Assembly: GCA_045633005.1 (NCBI GenBank)
Contig: JAZQXT010000047.1
Span: forward strand, 1-64,000
Length of the DNA stretch: 64,000 nt
Direction: 5' to 3'
Source of the DNA: CAG-390 sp045633005
GTDB taxonomy: Bacteria > Bacillota > Clostridia > Oscillospirales > CAG-272
The translations under genes and the position numbers were made by a program. The stretch's first letter is position 1. Each line of letters begins with the position of its first letter. The notes under the pieces are model-generated. The model made no database searches, was not told where the DNA came from, and worked only from the letters and a program-made list of their open reading frames with translations. Shown piece after piece: positions 43,792 through 53,281 of the stretch.

Positions 43792-44454
43792 ATGAAAAAG
43801 AACGCCCGTATAATACTTTCAGCTCGGCGCGTCGCTCCGCTTGACGAGGATGCGACGAGCGCGGCGCTTTCCCGTATCGCCCTTCTTTTCGGAGAGGATT
43901 ACGCCGCTTCCTTAAATAAAAAAAATCCCCGTGCGAGAAACGACTCGCTTGCGGGGGCGTTATTGCTTGCCGATATGGCAGAGGTGCTCGGAGTTGGTGG
44001 CAAAATACTCCGTAACGACTGCGAAAAGCCGTATTTTGAGAACGGCGGCGCGTATTTTTCCATCTCGCACGACGGCGGCTTTGCCGTTTGCGCCCTATCC
44101 ATCGAATGCGAGGTTGGCGTTGACCTGACTCGGCTTCCGCACAGGCTTGACGCGGACACGCGCCGCAGGCTTGCCGCGCGTTGCTTCACGCCCGACGAGG
44201 CGAAAAGCGTAGCCGACACGGACGGCGAGGAGCTTTTCGCCCGTCTGTGGGCAAGGCGCGAGGCTGTCGGAAAGCTTGAAGGCAGGGGCGTAACGCCGTT
44301 TTTCGGCAAGCCGATACCCGTAGATAGATATGCCTTTGATGAATTTTATATTTGCGACGGCGAAAAATGCGGACTTATCGCGCTATGCCGTACGCAAGCG
44401 GACGGCGTAGAGCTTCTCCCCCTTGACGAGGGCGTGCGTATAGAGCGAAAATAA
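43792..44454 (+). CDS. 4'-phosphopantetheinyl transferase superfamily protein
   Basis: This 220-residue enzyme should attach phosphopantetheine from CoA to a carrier protein. It has FSISHDGGFAVCAL, the magnesium Asp in EVGVDLTRL and WARREAVGKLEGRG, where active Sfp-type enzymes have WxxKEA; the Lys-Glu is Arg-Glu here. Sfp half-repeat layout is kept. No acyl or peptidyl carrier gene is in the window. GGAGG lies 8 bases upstream of the ATG. Confidence 0.85.
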   Translation: MKKNARIILSARRVAPLDEDATSAALSRIALLFGEDYAASLNKKNPRARNDSLAGALLLADMAEVLGVGGKILRNDCEKPYFENGGAYFSISHDGGFAVCALSIECEVGVDLTRLPHRLDADTRRRLAARCFTPDEAKSVADTDGEELFARLWARREAVGKLEGRGVTPFFGKPIPVDRYAFDEFYICDGEKCGLIALCRTQADGVELLPLDEGVRIERK

Positions 44455-44466
44455 CGCACGGCAGTA

Positions 44467-44495
44467 TTGACTTTTTTCGACGTTTGTTGTAAAAT
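44467..44495 (+). promoter_or_regulatory. Promoter of the NAGPA-like gene
   Basis: TTGACT (44467-44472), 17 bases, TAAAAT (44490-44495). The hexamers are the same as in the invertible promoter at 57958-57986. Confidence 0.7.
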
Positions 44496-44529
44496 ATAAG
44501 ATAAGATATTATGCTCTTTTGGAGGAAAA

Positions 44530-45420
44530 ATGGCAAAGGGTACTGTTACCAAAAAGGTAATCGTTTCAAATATATTAAAAGCGCTTACGGCGCTGCTTAT
44601 AACCGCGCTCATCCTCTGTAGCGCCGCACTTGCCGCTATATTCGTCGTTGCAAGAGGTCCGTCGGGAGATGCGTCGGTGCGCCTTGCGGCAACTCTTGCC
44701 GAATCAGGCTCGGTCTGGGGTCCGATCTTTTACACGCACGGTGAGCTTGATGCGGCTGTAAAATACTCCGCGCCCGACCTTGCGTCGGCAAAGCTTCAAG
44801 CATCTGATACGCAGTACGTCCCCTCGCTTACCGAAATATCGGGCGAGGATTGGGACGGATATATTATAAAAGGAATATCCCCGAAAAATCTAAAAGCCAC
44901 GGCGGCATCGGGCGTTGCCGCAAACGCGACCTTCTCCTTCGGCGTTGAGCCTATGATAGACGCTTATTATACCGACGGCGTTCTGAATTACGTTGGAAAC
45001 GAGGATAGCATCTTCTGTCTTTGCGCCATTAACAGCGAGGGCGTTCTTTTGGCTGGCGGGGCTGATATTTACACCGCTGTAAATTCCGATCTTCTCTGGG
45101 CGATCGAAGCCGACAGAGTTCTTGTTTCGGGCGGCGAGCCCTTGACTGATCTCGGCGGTGGATACGGTTGCCGTGCCGCCATCGGACAAGCCGCCGACGG
45201 AAGTATTATCGTAATTTTTGCCGAGGGCGACGGAATATATCCCTCGGGAATCACCTACGACGAGCTTGCCGCGCTGATGTTCGAAGCAGGCGCGCTCACC
45301 GCCGCCGCGATAGATACCGACGGCAGTTTTATATACGGCGGTGACCGTCTTGCAGGTAAGGCGGCGCGCGACGGTCTTGTAATATGGTCATTTTCGGAAG
45401 GAGGTGCGGTAAATGAATAA
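44530..45420 (+). CDS. Membrane-anchored NAGPA-like (phosphodiester glycosidase family) protein
   Basis: This 296-residue protein has one N-terminal membrane segment (about 17-42). The outside domain shows the NAGPA pattern: CLCAINSEGVLL, RAAIGQAADGSIIVIFAEG and ITYDELAALMFEAGALTAAAIDTDGSFIY. In active members the last motif usually reads LDGGGS; here it is IDTDGS, so activity is uncertain. GGAGG precedes the ATG. It overlaps the next gene by 8 bases, so the two probably act together at the surface. Confidence 0.78.
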   Translation: MAKGTVTKKVIVSNILKALTALLITALILCSAALAAIFVVARGPSGDASVRLAATLAESGSVWGPIFYTHGELDAAVKYSAPDLASAKLQASDTQYVPSLTEISGEDWDGYIIKGISPKNLKATAASGVAANATFSFGVEPMIDAYYTDGVLNYVGNEDSIFCLCAINSEGVLLAGGADIYTAVNSDLLWAIEADRVLVSGGEPLTDLGGGYGCRAAIGQAADGSIIVIFAEGDGIYPSGITYDELAALMFEAGALTAAAIDTDGSFIYGGDRLAGKAARDGLVIWSFSEGGAVNE

Positions 45421-47332
45421 CTCTCCCGAAGAAAAAAACATCCCCGAAGTATCCGAGCAGACGGTGAGCGAGGATATCGAAAAGATAAAGGAGCTTAAAA
45501 ACCGCGCAAAGACGGCGGAGTCGGATAGCGCAAAAGCACCGAAAACCACCGCATTCGTCGATCCGTACGACCCCAAGCACTCAAGGGAGCGCAGACGTCA
45601 CCCCAAGCGTCACACCTTCCTTGTGGCGATGATAATTTACGTTTCGATAGCGTTCCTCATTATCGGAACCGCCGTGTGCATCGGTTGGAAATACGCCCCG
45701 TTAGCATACGAAGCATCCCCTGACAGATTTGTTGAATCCCTTACCTCGACCACCACGGAAGACGGTTGGAGACAGCATTTGCGCATACAGCTTCCAAAGA
45801 CGTATCCCGAATACGAGGACGCGTCAAAGCTCGCCTACGAGGTGCTTTCCCCCGCGTTTAACGTGGGCAAGGTCACCTATATTAGATACGCCGCACGCGA
45901 CGGTGCGCCCGTATACGAGCTTTTCTCGGACGGCAAATCCTTTGCTACGATGACGCTGAACGACGTTTCCGAGGGGGCGCTAAGTCTACCCGTTTGGGAG
46001 ATAGGCGTTATTGATTTTCACATCTCTTTCTTTGAGGATATCGGCTTCCGCCACGTCAGCGTGACCGTCCCCGACGGTGCCGTGCTTACCGTAAACGGCG
46101 TTGATGGCGCAACGGGCAAAAAAGCCGAGGCTGTAAAGTACCCCGAAATTTCCCCCGCCGAGGCGCAAAGCGACGTTGCCCCCTGCACGAAGTACAGCTT
46201 TGACGACCTTTACTATCAGCCCGAAATATCCGCCACACTCGGCGGCGCATCCCTTGAATGCGTAAAGCTTGGCGAGGACGAGTATTATTTCAAATACCCC
46301 GAAAACGCCACGCACAGCCTGACGGTAACCGCCCCCGAGGGAATGACGGTGCTTGTAGGAGATGCCGTCGTAAATGAATCTTGGGCATCCAAATCGCAGA
46401 TAGAGGGCGAGCTTGGTGAGCTTGATGACGGCGGAAGCGGAACGCTTCCGATACTCAACGTATGGACGGTAGACGGTCTGTTTTCCACCCCCACCGTGCG
46501 CGGCGAGGTCTACGGCAACGCAGTTCCCCTAAAGACTCAAACCGAGACCGACTACGTTTTCACCGTGCCCGCCGAATGTAAATACACCATAACGCTGATA
46601 CTCCCCACGGGTGCAGAGGCTACCGTAAACGGCAAGCCCCTTGATACCGCAACCAAGATCGAGGGCGGAGCAAGCGCCGAGGAGCTTGGAAGCGGTATGA
46701 CGTATCTTGGCAAATTCGGCGTTACCGAGCTTTCAGCTGTTCCCGAGGCAGTTCCCGCGTTTGACAAATACGTTATCAGCGGATATCTTGCCCTACCGAA
46801 GATCACGGCAAAGCTTGGCGGTGTCGAGCTTGCTGAAGCGGGTGTCAGGGTCGAGGAATACGACGTGCTTTGGGAATTTGACTACCCCGTGGGCGACACG
46901 CCCGCAAAGGAGCGCGTGGATGCGGCGAAGAATTTTGCTAACGAATACGTCGAGTACGTCTGCGACGGCGGTGCTTGGACTCACCCCGAAAACTCAAAGG
47001 CGTTCAATGAAAATTATGACGCTCTGCTTGCCGCTATGGTAGAGGGCACGGCGGGATATATCGGCATTATGCAGTCCTACGGCGTAGTTTATAAGCTACC
47101 GCCAAGCGTTTCCTTTAACGTAGACAGCCTTACGGTGTCCGACGCTATATCCTACACCCCCGCTTGCATCAGCACGCGCCTTGACTACAAGCTGACGCGC
47201 ACGGTAAGCGCCGACGGCGCACCCGCAAGCGAAAGCCTTGAGGGCAGCATTATGGTCCTTCAGGTGCTTTATCAAAACGAGTGGCGCGTATGGAGCTTTT
47301 TCCTTGACGGCGGGATCGCCGAGCTTATATAA
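45413..47332 (+). CDS. Membrane-anchored multidomain extracytoplasmic protein
   Basis: This 639-residue protein has a charged cytoplasmic N-terminus (about 1-68, with basic RERRRHPKRH), one membrane segment (about 69-91) and a large outside part. Repeated beta modules with VPDGAVLTVNG, APEGMTVLVGD and LPTGAEATVNG recall TcaA-like or PEGA-like surface domains. Function unknown. It overlaps the NAGPA-like gene and ends at a strong terminator. Confidence 0.78.
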   Translation: MNNSPEEKNIPEVSEQTVSEDIEKIKELKNRAKTAESDSAKAPKTTAFVDPYDPKHSRERRRHPKRHTFLVAMIIYVSIAFLIIGTAVCIGWKYAPLAYEASPDRFVESLTSTTTEDGWRQHLRIQLPKTYPEYEDASKLAYEVLSPAFNVGKVTYIRYAARDGAPVYELFSDGKSFATMTLNDVSEGALSLPVWEIGVIDFHISFFEDIGFRHVSVTVPDGAVLTVNGVDGATGKKAEAVKYPEISPAEAQSDVAPCTKYSFDDLYYQPEISATLGGASLECVKLGEDEYYFKYPENATHSLTVTAPEGMTVLVGDAVVNESWASKSQIEGELGELDDGGSGTLPILNVWTVDGLFSTPTVRGEVYGNAVPLKTQTETDYVFTVPAECKYTITLILPTGAEATVNGKPLDTATKIEGGASAEELGSGMTYLGKFGVTELSAVPEAVPAFDKYVISGYLALPKITAKLGGVELAEAGVRVEEYDVLWEFDYPVGDTPAKERVDAAKNFANEYVEYVCDGGAWTHPENSKAFNENYDALLAAMVEGTAGYIGIMQSYGVVYKLPPSVSFNVDSLTVSDAISYTPACISTRLDYKLTRTVSADGAPASESLEGSIMVLQVLYQNEWRVWSFFLDGGIAELI

Positions 47333-47369
47333 ACGAAAAATCCACTCGAAACGAGTGGATTTTTCGTTT
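47331..47369. terminator. Bidirectional terminator with 18-bp perfect stem
   Basis: Arms 47331-47348 and 47352-47369 are perfectly complementary around an AAA loop, with T-rich or A-rich ends inside the stem. It separates the anchored-protein gene and hprK. Confidence 0.85.
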
Positions 47370-48300
47370 ATTCTCCAACGCCCATCATTGCCATAAGGCG
47401 CTTATTGAATTCGTCGGCGGTGTTGTATCCCATCTTCTTTTGACGGTTATTCATAGCCGCGATCTCAAGGATAATAGCAAGGTTTCGTCCCGCGTGGACG
47501 GGTATGGTAAGGCTTGGCAGGCTGATACCGAGTATCTCCACGCGCTCGTCGTCAAGACCTAATCTGTCGTACATCTTGCCCTGCTCCCAAGGCTCGAGGT
47601 TTACAACAAGGTCTATTTTTTCCGACATTTTTACCGAACCCATACCGAAAAGTCGGCGCACGTCAACTATACCGATACCGCGAAGCTCAACGTAGTGGCG
47701 TATTATGTCGGGGGCAGTACCGACAACGGATTTTGCCGAAACGCGCTTTATCTCCACCGCGTCGTCCGCGATAAGTCGGTGTCCGCGCTTAACAAGCTCT
47801 ATTGCCGTTTCGCTCTTACCTATTCCGCTGTCGCCGAGGAGCAATATTCCCTCGCCGTATACCTCGACTAAAACTCCGTGCTGTGTGAGTCTCGGTGCAA
47901 GATGAATATTTAAAGACGCGATAAGCGCCGCCATAATAGCCGAGGTAGCATCCGCCGTTCCAAGAAGCGGAACTCCAAACTCCTCACATTTTTCAACTAT
48001 CTCGTCAAAGGGCTTATGCCCCGCCGTCATCAGAACGGCAACGGGACGCTTCGACAGAAACTCAGAAATGCTCACCTTGCGCGCCGCATCGTCAAGGCGG
48101 GAAAGATATCTGTACTCCGCGTTTCCGATGAGCTTTATTCTGTCGGTCTTAAAATACTCGAAAAATCCCGCAAGGGCAAGACCGGGACGGTCTATCTCGT
48201 TACTCGTTACCATTATGTTCTCCGCCGAATCGGGAAGGTATATAACGTTCAGGGAAAACTCCTCTATCAGCTTTGCAAGCGAAATACTGTATTTATCCAC
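47368..48300 (-). CDS. hprK: HPr kinase/phosphorylase
   Basis: This 310-residue bifunctional enzyme phosphorylates Ser46 of HPr for carbon catabolite control. It has the P-loop GDSGIGKSETAIEL (about 152), HRLIADDAVEIK and the signature LRGIGIVDVRRLFG. Translation starts at GTG, 8 bases after AAAGGAT. No HPr gene is in the window. Confidence 0.95.
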   Translation of the reverse strand: MDKYSISLAKLIEEFSLNVIYLPDSAENIMVTSNEIDRPGLALAGFFEYFKTDRIKLIGNAEYRYLSRLDDAARKVSISEFLSKRPVAVLMTAGHKPFDEIVEKCEEFGVPLLGTADATSAIMAALIASLNIHLAPRLTQHGVLVEVYGEGILLLGDSGIGKSETAIELVKRGHRLIADDAVEIKRVSAKSVVGTAPDIIRHYVELRGIGIVDVRRLFGMGSVKMSEKIDLVVNLEPWEQGKMYDRLGLDDERVEILGISLPSLTIPVHAGRNLAIILEIAAMNNRQKKMGYNTADEFNKRLMAMMGVGE

Positions 48301-48503
48301 TTTTTTACATCCTTTAGGTTTTTATATGAATAGTATATCACACCAACGGCGGAAAGTGAATAGGAATTTTGATTTTTTATTTGCATAGCGGACAAAAAAT
48401 CGAAAAAAGTCCGTTCTATTCACACAAAAGTCATATTTTTTTGCTATTATATAAGATAGATTATTATGCACACATATATTTTACATAATCTCGGAGGACT
48501 CTT

Positions 48504-49544
48504 ATGAATAAAATACGCCGCGCGTGGCGATACGCCGCTTTGCTTTTGGCTCTTGCCATTACCCTTCCCGCTCTCCTTTCCTGCGCTCTGACTCCCATCG
48601 AGCCGACCGAGGCGGAGCTTGCCGTTGTTGGAAAGATAGGCAACTACGACGTTCATTACGACGAGCTCCGTTTTCTTACGATAAACTTCAAAGCGGAGCT
48701 TGAGAAAAAATACGGCGAGGGTATATGGAACGCCCCCGAGACCGCCGCAAAATACAAGGACGAGCTTAAAAAGCTGGTGTACGACAGCATCCTGAGCGAC
48801 TATTACGCCGTACTGGCTCTCGCTGACGATTACTACGTCGGCGGCTCAAGCGCGATGCTGAACGAGGATGAGATACTTGACGCCGTTCAAAAGGACGTTG
48901 AGGCTACCGCAGAGGAGCAAGGCGGCAACGGAAAATATAAGACTTGGCTTTCGGACAACGCATTTTCCGACCGACTCTACCGCTTCTATCTCGCCTCCGA
49001 CTATTGCGCCAAGGAGCTTTTCTTCATTCTTGTCAGCGACCTCGGCATCATTCCCGACGATGATAAGTCGATAACGGAATATATGCACTCGGACAAATTC
49101 ATTCGCACGAACCACGTCTACATATCCGACACGAGCGAAGAAGGTCTTGCCCTTGCCGAAAAGCTCAGAGCAGAGCTTGCCGCATCCGACGATCCTGCGA
49201 CCGACATTATACTGATGAAGGGCAAGCACTGCGATGATTGGACAATGACCACCACGCACGGAAAATACTTTGCAAGATACTCCTCCGACCTGCCCGAAGA
49301 ATACGAGCTTGCCGCGTTTGAGCTTGACGAGGGTGAGGTCAGCGAGGTCGTTACGACCGACAATGGATATTACGTTATCCTTCGCCTTGAGGTAGAGGAT
49401 GCGTATCTTAATGCAAAATTTGATGATTTCAAGGACGACATTCTCGGTTCAGAGTTCAACAAGATACTCAACGAGTATATGGAAAAGATGGAATTCATCC
49501 CCAACGAATACGGCGCAAGCCTTGACCTTGTGGCTATAAGCTGA
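48504..49544 (+). CDS. Lipoprotein foldase, parvulin/PrsA-like
   Basis: This 346-residue protein has a signal peptide with lipobox LLSC (about residue 27). It has a SurA-like N-terminal helical region and a divergent parvulin domain (TNHVYISDTSEEGLALAEKLRAEL ... FARYSSDLPEEYELAAFELDEGEVSEVVTTDNGYYVILRLE). It probably helps exported proteins fold on the outer face. GGAGG lies 8 bases before the ATG. The stop overlaps the next start (TGATG). Confidence 0.85.
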   Translation: MNKIRRAWRYAALLLALAITLPALLSCALTPIEPTEAELAVVGKIGNYDVHYDELRFLTINFKAELEKKYGEGIWNAPETAAKYKDELKKLVYDSILSDYYAVLALADDYYVGGSSAMLNEDEILDAVQKDVEATAEEQGGNGKYKTWLSDNAFSDRLYRFYLASDYCAKELFFILVSDLGIIPDDDKSITEYMHSDKFIRTNHVYISDTSEEGLALAEKLRAELAASDDPATDIILMKGKHCDDWTMTTTHGKYFARYSSDLPEEYELAAFELDEGEVSEVVTTDNGYYVILRLEVEDAYLNAKFDDFKDDILGSEFNKILNEYMEKMEFIPNEYGASLDLVAIS

Positions 49545-50551
49545 TGGCTACGATCAGTACAGGCAGACGCCGCGCATACAGACATAGGCACAAAAAGCCT
49601 ATGAACGGGTGGGCAAAATACGTTATCGGCGTCACCGTAGCGGCGCTTTTGATATTTGTTTTCGCCGTAGCTCTCGGTTCAAAGCTCGGCGAGATCGCAG
49701 ATAACACCGACGTCACTACCGTGCCATCTACGACTGCGCCCACAACCGCCCCCAAGATGCCCGTAATTCTCGCAAAAGCACACTCGCTTGCCGCTCCGAG
49801 CGACGATACTACCGAAGCTCCTGAAACGACACTCCCCTCGGATGACACGACCGCAAACGACGAGACTACCGCACCGTCCGAGCCCGCTATATCCTATAAC
49901 GCGATATCCGTGCTTCTGCGCTCCTTTGCCGAGGACGGCGCGGCGCTCCTTCATTATTCATCGCCGCTTACGTTAAAATACAGCCTTGCAAGCGACTCGG
50001 CGCTCGACCTTGAAAAAGCCCTTTCCGTGTTTGCCGAAGACGACTACGTCAGCGGTGTTTTTGCCCTCTCCTTCCCTTCCGCCTCTTCCACCGAGAAGAA
50101 TCTTTCAAGGGAATACGAGCTTGCGCTACTTTGCGAGATAGCCTCGCACGGAATCGACGAGATAGTGCTTCTCGGCTTTTCCTCGACTCCCGACGGACTT
50201 GCCGAGGCGAACGCCTTCATCCTTGAGCTTCTCTCGCGCGAGGATGCCGCATCTCTTGCCGTGGGTATCGCACTCGACCACGAGCTTCTTGAATCCGACG
50301 ATGCCAAGACCGTCCTTCGCGAGTCGGGAATAAGTAAGGCGTTTTTGGCGCTCGACCTTTACAGCATTCACGTTCCCGAGCTTATGAGCGCGGAGGATTT
50401 TATCCAGAACAAGATCGACAAGTGCGCCGACACGCTTTCAACCTACAACCTGCGCCTGCTTTTAGGATGCGGAAAGTCTCCCGACCTTGAAAGTCAGGTT
50501 CGACTTGCGCTGAAAAACAACATATACAATATCCAAGAGGTTGGGAAATAA
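49544..50551 (+). CDS. Membrane-anchored protein with Thr-rich stalk
   Basis: This 335-residue protein has a basic N-terminus, one membrane segment (about 25-47) and a Thr/Pro/Asp-rich stalk (about 53-115). Its C-terminal domain (about 220 residues) alternates helix and strand in a way that suggests a TIM-barrel-like or GH-like fold (EIVLLGFSSTPDG, AFLALDLYSIHVPELMS, LRLLLGCGK); I cannot assign it. It is coupled to the foldase gene by a 1-base overlap. Confidence 0.75.
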   Translation: MATISTGRRRAYRHRHKKPMNGWAKYVIGVTVAALLIFVFAVALGSKLGEIADNTDVTTVPSTTAPTTAPKMPVILAKAHSLAAPSDDTTEAPETTLPSDDTTANDETTAPSEPAISYNAISVLLRSFAEDGAALLHYSSPLTLKYSLASDSALDLEKALSVFAEDDYVSGVFALSFPSASSTEKNLSREYELALLCEIASHGIDEIVLLGFSSTPDGLAEANAFILELLSREDAASLAVGIALDHELLESDDAKTVLRESGISKAFLALDLYSIHVPELMSAEDFIQNKIDKCADTLSTYNLRLLLGCGKSPDLESQVRLALKNNIYNIQEVGK

Positions 50552-50580
50552 AAGACGAATAATTTTCGCCACAGGCACAA

Positions 50581-50628
50581 GTAAAGTAAAAGCCGATATG
50601 GAAAATCCATATCGGCTTTTACTTTTAC
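50581..50628. terminator. Bidirectional terminator
   Basis: A 22-bp stem with one bulge (arms 50581-50602 and 50606-50628, core AAAAGCCGATATGGA) lies between convergent genes. Confidence 0.85.
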
Positions 50629-51617
50629 GCCCAGCTCATAGTGCGGGGCTTATCCTCCACCATAACCAGAGGCGCAAGGAAGGCAACAGCCTTCTTGAGT
50701 CCCTCGTCAATGGTCATTATGCTGTCCTCGTGCTCGATAGAGAGCGCTCCATCGTAGCCGCACAGACGAAGGTTGGAAATGATATCGCGCCAATATGCGG
50801 CGTCGTTACCGAATCCAACTGCGCGGAATACCCACGATCTGCCAAGCTCGTCGCTGTAATGCTTGGTGTCAAGCACACCGTTCTTTGCGGTGTTGTACTT
50901 GTCGATCTTGGTATCCTTCGCGTGGAAGTGATATATCGCACCCTTCAGCTCGCGGATAGCGGCAACGGGGTCGATTCCCTGCCAGATAAGGTGGGAGGGG
51001 TCAAGGTTTGCACCGAGAACGTTACCGACCTTCTCGCCCGCGATCTTCGATACTGCGGCGCGGAGCTTGAGAACGGTTTCAGGATTATATACGCAGAATC
51101 CGGGGTGCATCTCAAACGCGATATGCTCAACACCGTGGGAAAGTGCAAATTCAGCGGTCTTTACCCAGTACGGAATAAGCTTTTCGTTCCATTGCCAATC
51201 AAGAATAGCAAGGAAATCCTCAGGCCAGGGGCAAGTTACCCAGTTAGGATACTTCGAGCCCTCGGAGTCACCGGGGCAGCCCGAGAAGCCGACGATGGTC
51301 TTGACGCCGAGCTTTTCTGCAAGCAGAACGGCGTTCTTGAAGTCCTCGTCGTATGCGGCAGCAGTAGCCGCATCGGGATGGAGGGGGTTGCCGTGGCAAG
51401 CCAAAGCAATGATCTCGATACCGTATTTTGCAAAGGTAGCCTTGAATTCATCAAGAGCTGCGGGGTCTGCAAGGAGAGCGGCGGGGTTGCAATGCGCCTT
51501 ACCGGGATATCCGCCCGCGCCTACCTCAACTGCCTTTATACCGAGTCCGCTGAGAGTGGACAAAGACTCGTCAAGCGTTTTGGCGGCGTAAAGATTTTCA
51601 AGTACTGCAAGTTTCAT
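50625..51617 (-). CDS. Sugar phosphate isomerase/epimerase family protein
   Basis: This 330-residue TIM-barrel protein belongs to the xylose isomerase-like/AP endonuclease 2 group. Metal ligands are likely in AFEMHPGFCVYNPE, ANLDPSHLIWQGID, YHFHAKDTKID and SIEHEDSIMT. Such proteins isomerise or epimerise sugars or inositol derivatives. It follows a Gfo/Idh/MocA oxidoreductase with a 15-base gap, a common pairing in sugar or cyclitol catabolism. Confidence 0.9.
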   Translation of the reverse strand: MKLAVLENLYAAKTLDESLSTLSGLGIKAVEVGAGGYPGKAHCNPAALLADPAALDEFKATFAKYGIEIIALACHGNPLHPDAATAAAYDEDFKNAVLLAEKLGVKTIVGFSGCPGDSEGSKYPNWVTCPWPEDFLAILDWQWNEKLIPYWVKTAEFALSHGVEHIAFEMHPGFCVYNPETVLKLRAAVSKIAGEKVGNVLGANLDPSHLIWQGIDPVAAIRELKGAIYHFHAKDTKIDKYNTAKNGVLDTKHYSDELGRSWVFRAVGFGNDAAYWRDIISNLRLCGYDGALSIEHEDSIMTIDEGLKKAVAFLAPLVMVEDKPRTMSWA

Positions 51618-51632
51618 TTTGCACCTCGGAAA

Positions 51633-52724
51633 TTAGAATCTGTAGATCTCGCCCGTTGCGGCAGAGGTGTAGATACCCTCAAGGATTCTCGTAATAGTGT
51701 AAGCCTGCTCGGGAGTTACGAAGGGCTCGGTATCGTTGAGAATAGCCTCGATAAAGAGTCTTGCCTCGCGGTCTGCGGGAGTCTCGCCTGCCTTACCGTC
51801 GTTATAAGCCGCGCTGTCAGCGGTGAGCTTAGGAACGAAGCGGTACTGTGCGCCGTGGCTTACGCCGTTGATGCGAACGCCGTCGTTCATATCAGCGCCT
51901 GCCTTAGTTCCGCAGAATGCGGTAATAGCTTCCTTGGTGTCAAGCATATTGATAGCCCAAGAGGACTCAAGAACGATGGTAGCGCCGTTCTCCATAACTA
52001 CGAAGCCAAATGCGCTGTCCTCAACGGTGAACTTGCTTCTGTCCCAAGGACCCCAAGCGTTGCCCTGATCAGCGTCTGCGAGGTTGTTGAGCTTGTGGTA
52101 AGCAGTACCTACGCAATACTTGGGCTTGTAGTTGTTAAGGATCCAAAGGGTAAGGTCGAGAGCGTGAGTACCGATGTCGATGAGAGGACCGCCGCCCTGC
52201 TCCTCCTCGTTAAGGAATACGCCCCAAGTGGGAACCATTCTGCGGCGGAGAGCAGTTGCCTTAGCGTAGTAGATGTCACCGAAAACGCCGTCCTCTGCCT
52301 GAGACTTGAGCCAGAGAGAGTCGGGGCGGTGACGGTTCTGATAACCGATAGAGAGCTTCTTGCCCGTTGCCTTTGCGGCGTCAAGCATCTTTTTAGCCTC
52401 GGCGGAGTTGATAGCCATGGGCTTTTCGCACATAACGTGCTTGCCTGCGTTGAGCGCGTCAACGGTGATAAAGCTGTGGGAGCGGTTGGGGGTAAGAACG
52501 TAAACGACGTCAACGTCCTTGTCCTCGATAACCTTGTGGTAGTCGGTGGTTATATATTCATCGCCCTTACCGAATTTAGCGCGAGCCTTGACAGCGCGCT
52601 CCTCAACGATATCGCAGAAAGCGATGATCTTAAGATTTTTCTGCTTTACGAGAGCGGGAAGGTGCTTGTTGTTGGCGATGCCGCCGCATCCGACGATAGC
52701 GGCGCGAAGAATAGTGTTGTTCAT
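51633..52724 (-). CDS. Gfo/Idh/MocA family oxidoreductase
   Basis: This 363-residue NAD(P)-dependent dehydrogenase has the Rossmann motif AIVGCGGIANNKHLP at the N-terminus and the catalytic region CEKPMAI (Lys) plus DIGTHALDLTLWIL (His). It would oxidise a sugar or inositol, with the isomerase-like partner encoded next. A GGAG site precedes the ATG. Confidence 0.93.
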   Translation of the reverse strand: MNNTILRAAIVGCGGIANNKHLPALVKQKNLKIIAFCDIVEERAVKARAKFGKGDEYITTDYHKVIEDKDVDVVYVLTPNRSHSFITVDALNAGKHVMCEKPMAINSAEAKKMLDAAKATGKKLSIGYQNRHRPDSLWLKSQAEDGVFGDIYYAKATALRRRMVPTWGVFLNEEEQGGGPLIDIGTHALDLTLWILNNYKPKYCVGTAYHKLNNLADADQGNAWGPWDRSKFTVEDSAFGFVVMENGATIVLESSWAINMLDTKEAITAFCGTKAGADMNDGVRINGVSHGAQYRFVPKLTADSAAYNDGKAGETPADREARLFIEAILNDTEPFVTPEQAYTITRILEGIYTSAATGEIYRF

Positions 52725-52777
52725 AGTCCTTTTTCTCCTTTATGTATAGGAAATTACGGGGTTACCCCATTTATATT

Positions 52778-52806
52778 ATGATATCATATCTCACTTACAA
52801 AATCAA
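52778..52806 (-). promoter_or_regulatory. Promoter of the oxidoreductase/isomerase pair
   Basis: On the minus strand TTGATT (52806-52801) and TATCAT (52783-52778) are 17 bases apart. Confidence 0.6.
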
Positions 52807-52891
52807 TAGTTATCTTGCTAAAAATCAGACATTTTTTGTTACAAACTACCATTTTATTGCCATTTTGGGCATTTGAGCGGAAAACTCTTGC

Positions 52892-53266
52892 TCAATACCG
52901 CTCGTTATACCTGAGCTTGCGCCACAGAGCGCGCGCCTCACGCAGACGGCGGTAGAGCGTCCGCTCGTCGCAGTGAAGCTCGCCCGCAACGCAAATGACG
53001 CGATATGTAAGCTCGTTTGGCATAAGCTTCATTTCGGGCGCGAAGAAATACACCCTGCGCGCCGCCTCCGCCGTATCGCACTTGCCCGCGGCTTCAAGAA
53101 AGCGCAAGGTCTCCCACACGGCAAAAAGGTCAAGGACTACGCCCTCCGAGCCCGCCCTTTTTACGCGCCGCAAAAGCGAGAGCGGCTCTTTTTCCTTATC
53201 GAGTCCGAGCCGCGCGAATCTCCTGAACGCGCGTATCTCCTCCTCTTTTCTTCTGTCTACCGACAT
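52892..53266 (-). CDS. Small HTH protein (regulator-like)
   Basis: This 124-residue basic protein has a C-terminal helix-turn-helix-like region (TYRVICVAGELHCDERTLYRRLREAR), reminiscent of sigma region 4-like or phage late regulators. The N-terminal half is helical and charged. I do not recognise the family. The start at 53266 has GGAGG 4 bases upstream. A perfect-consensus promoter and a palindromic operator lie directly upstream. Confidence 0.75.
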   Translation of the reverse strand: MSVDRRKEEEIRAFRRFARLGLDKEKEPLSLLRRVKRAGSEGVVLDLFAVWETLRFLEAAGKCDTAEAARRVYFFAPEMKLMPNELTYRVICVAGELHCDERTLYRRLREARALWRKLRYNERY

Positions 53267-53281
53267 TTTCACCTCCAAAAC

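Noticed and set aside
50541..52781. Plus-strand frame of 746 codons
   Set aside because: It is antisense to both the isomerase and the oxidoreductase genes, which have clear family motifs and ribosome sites.
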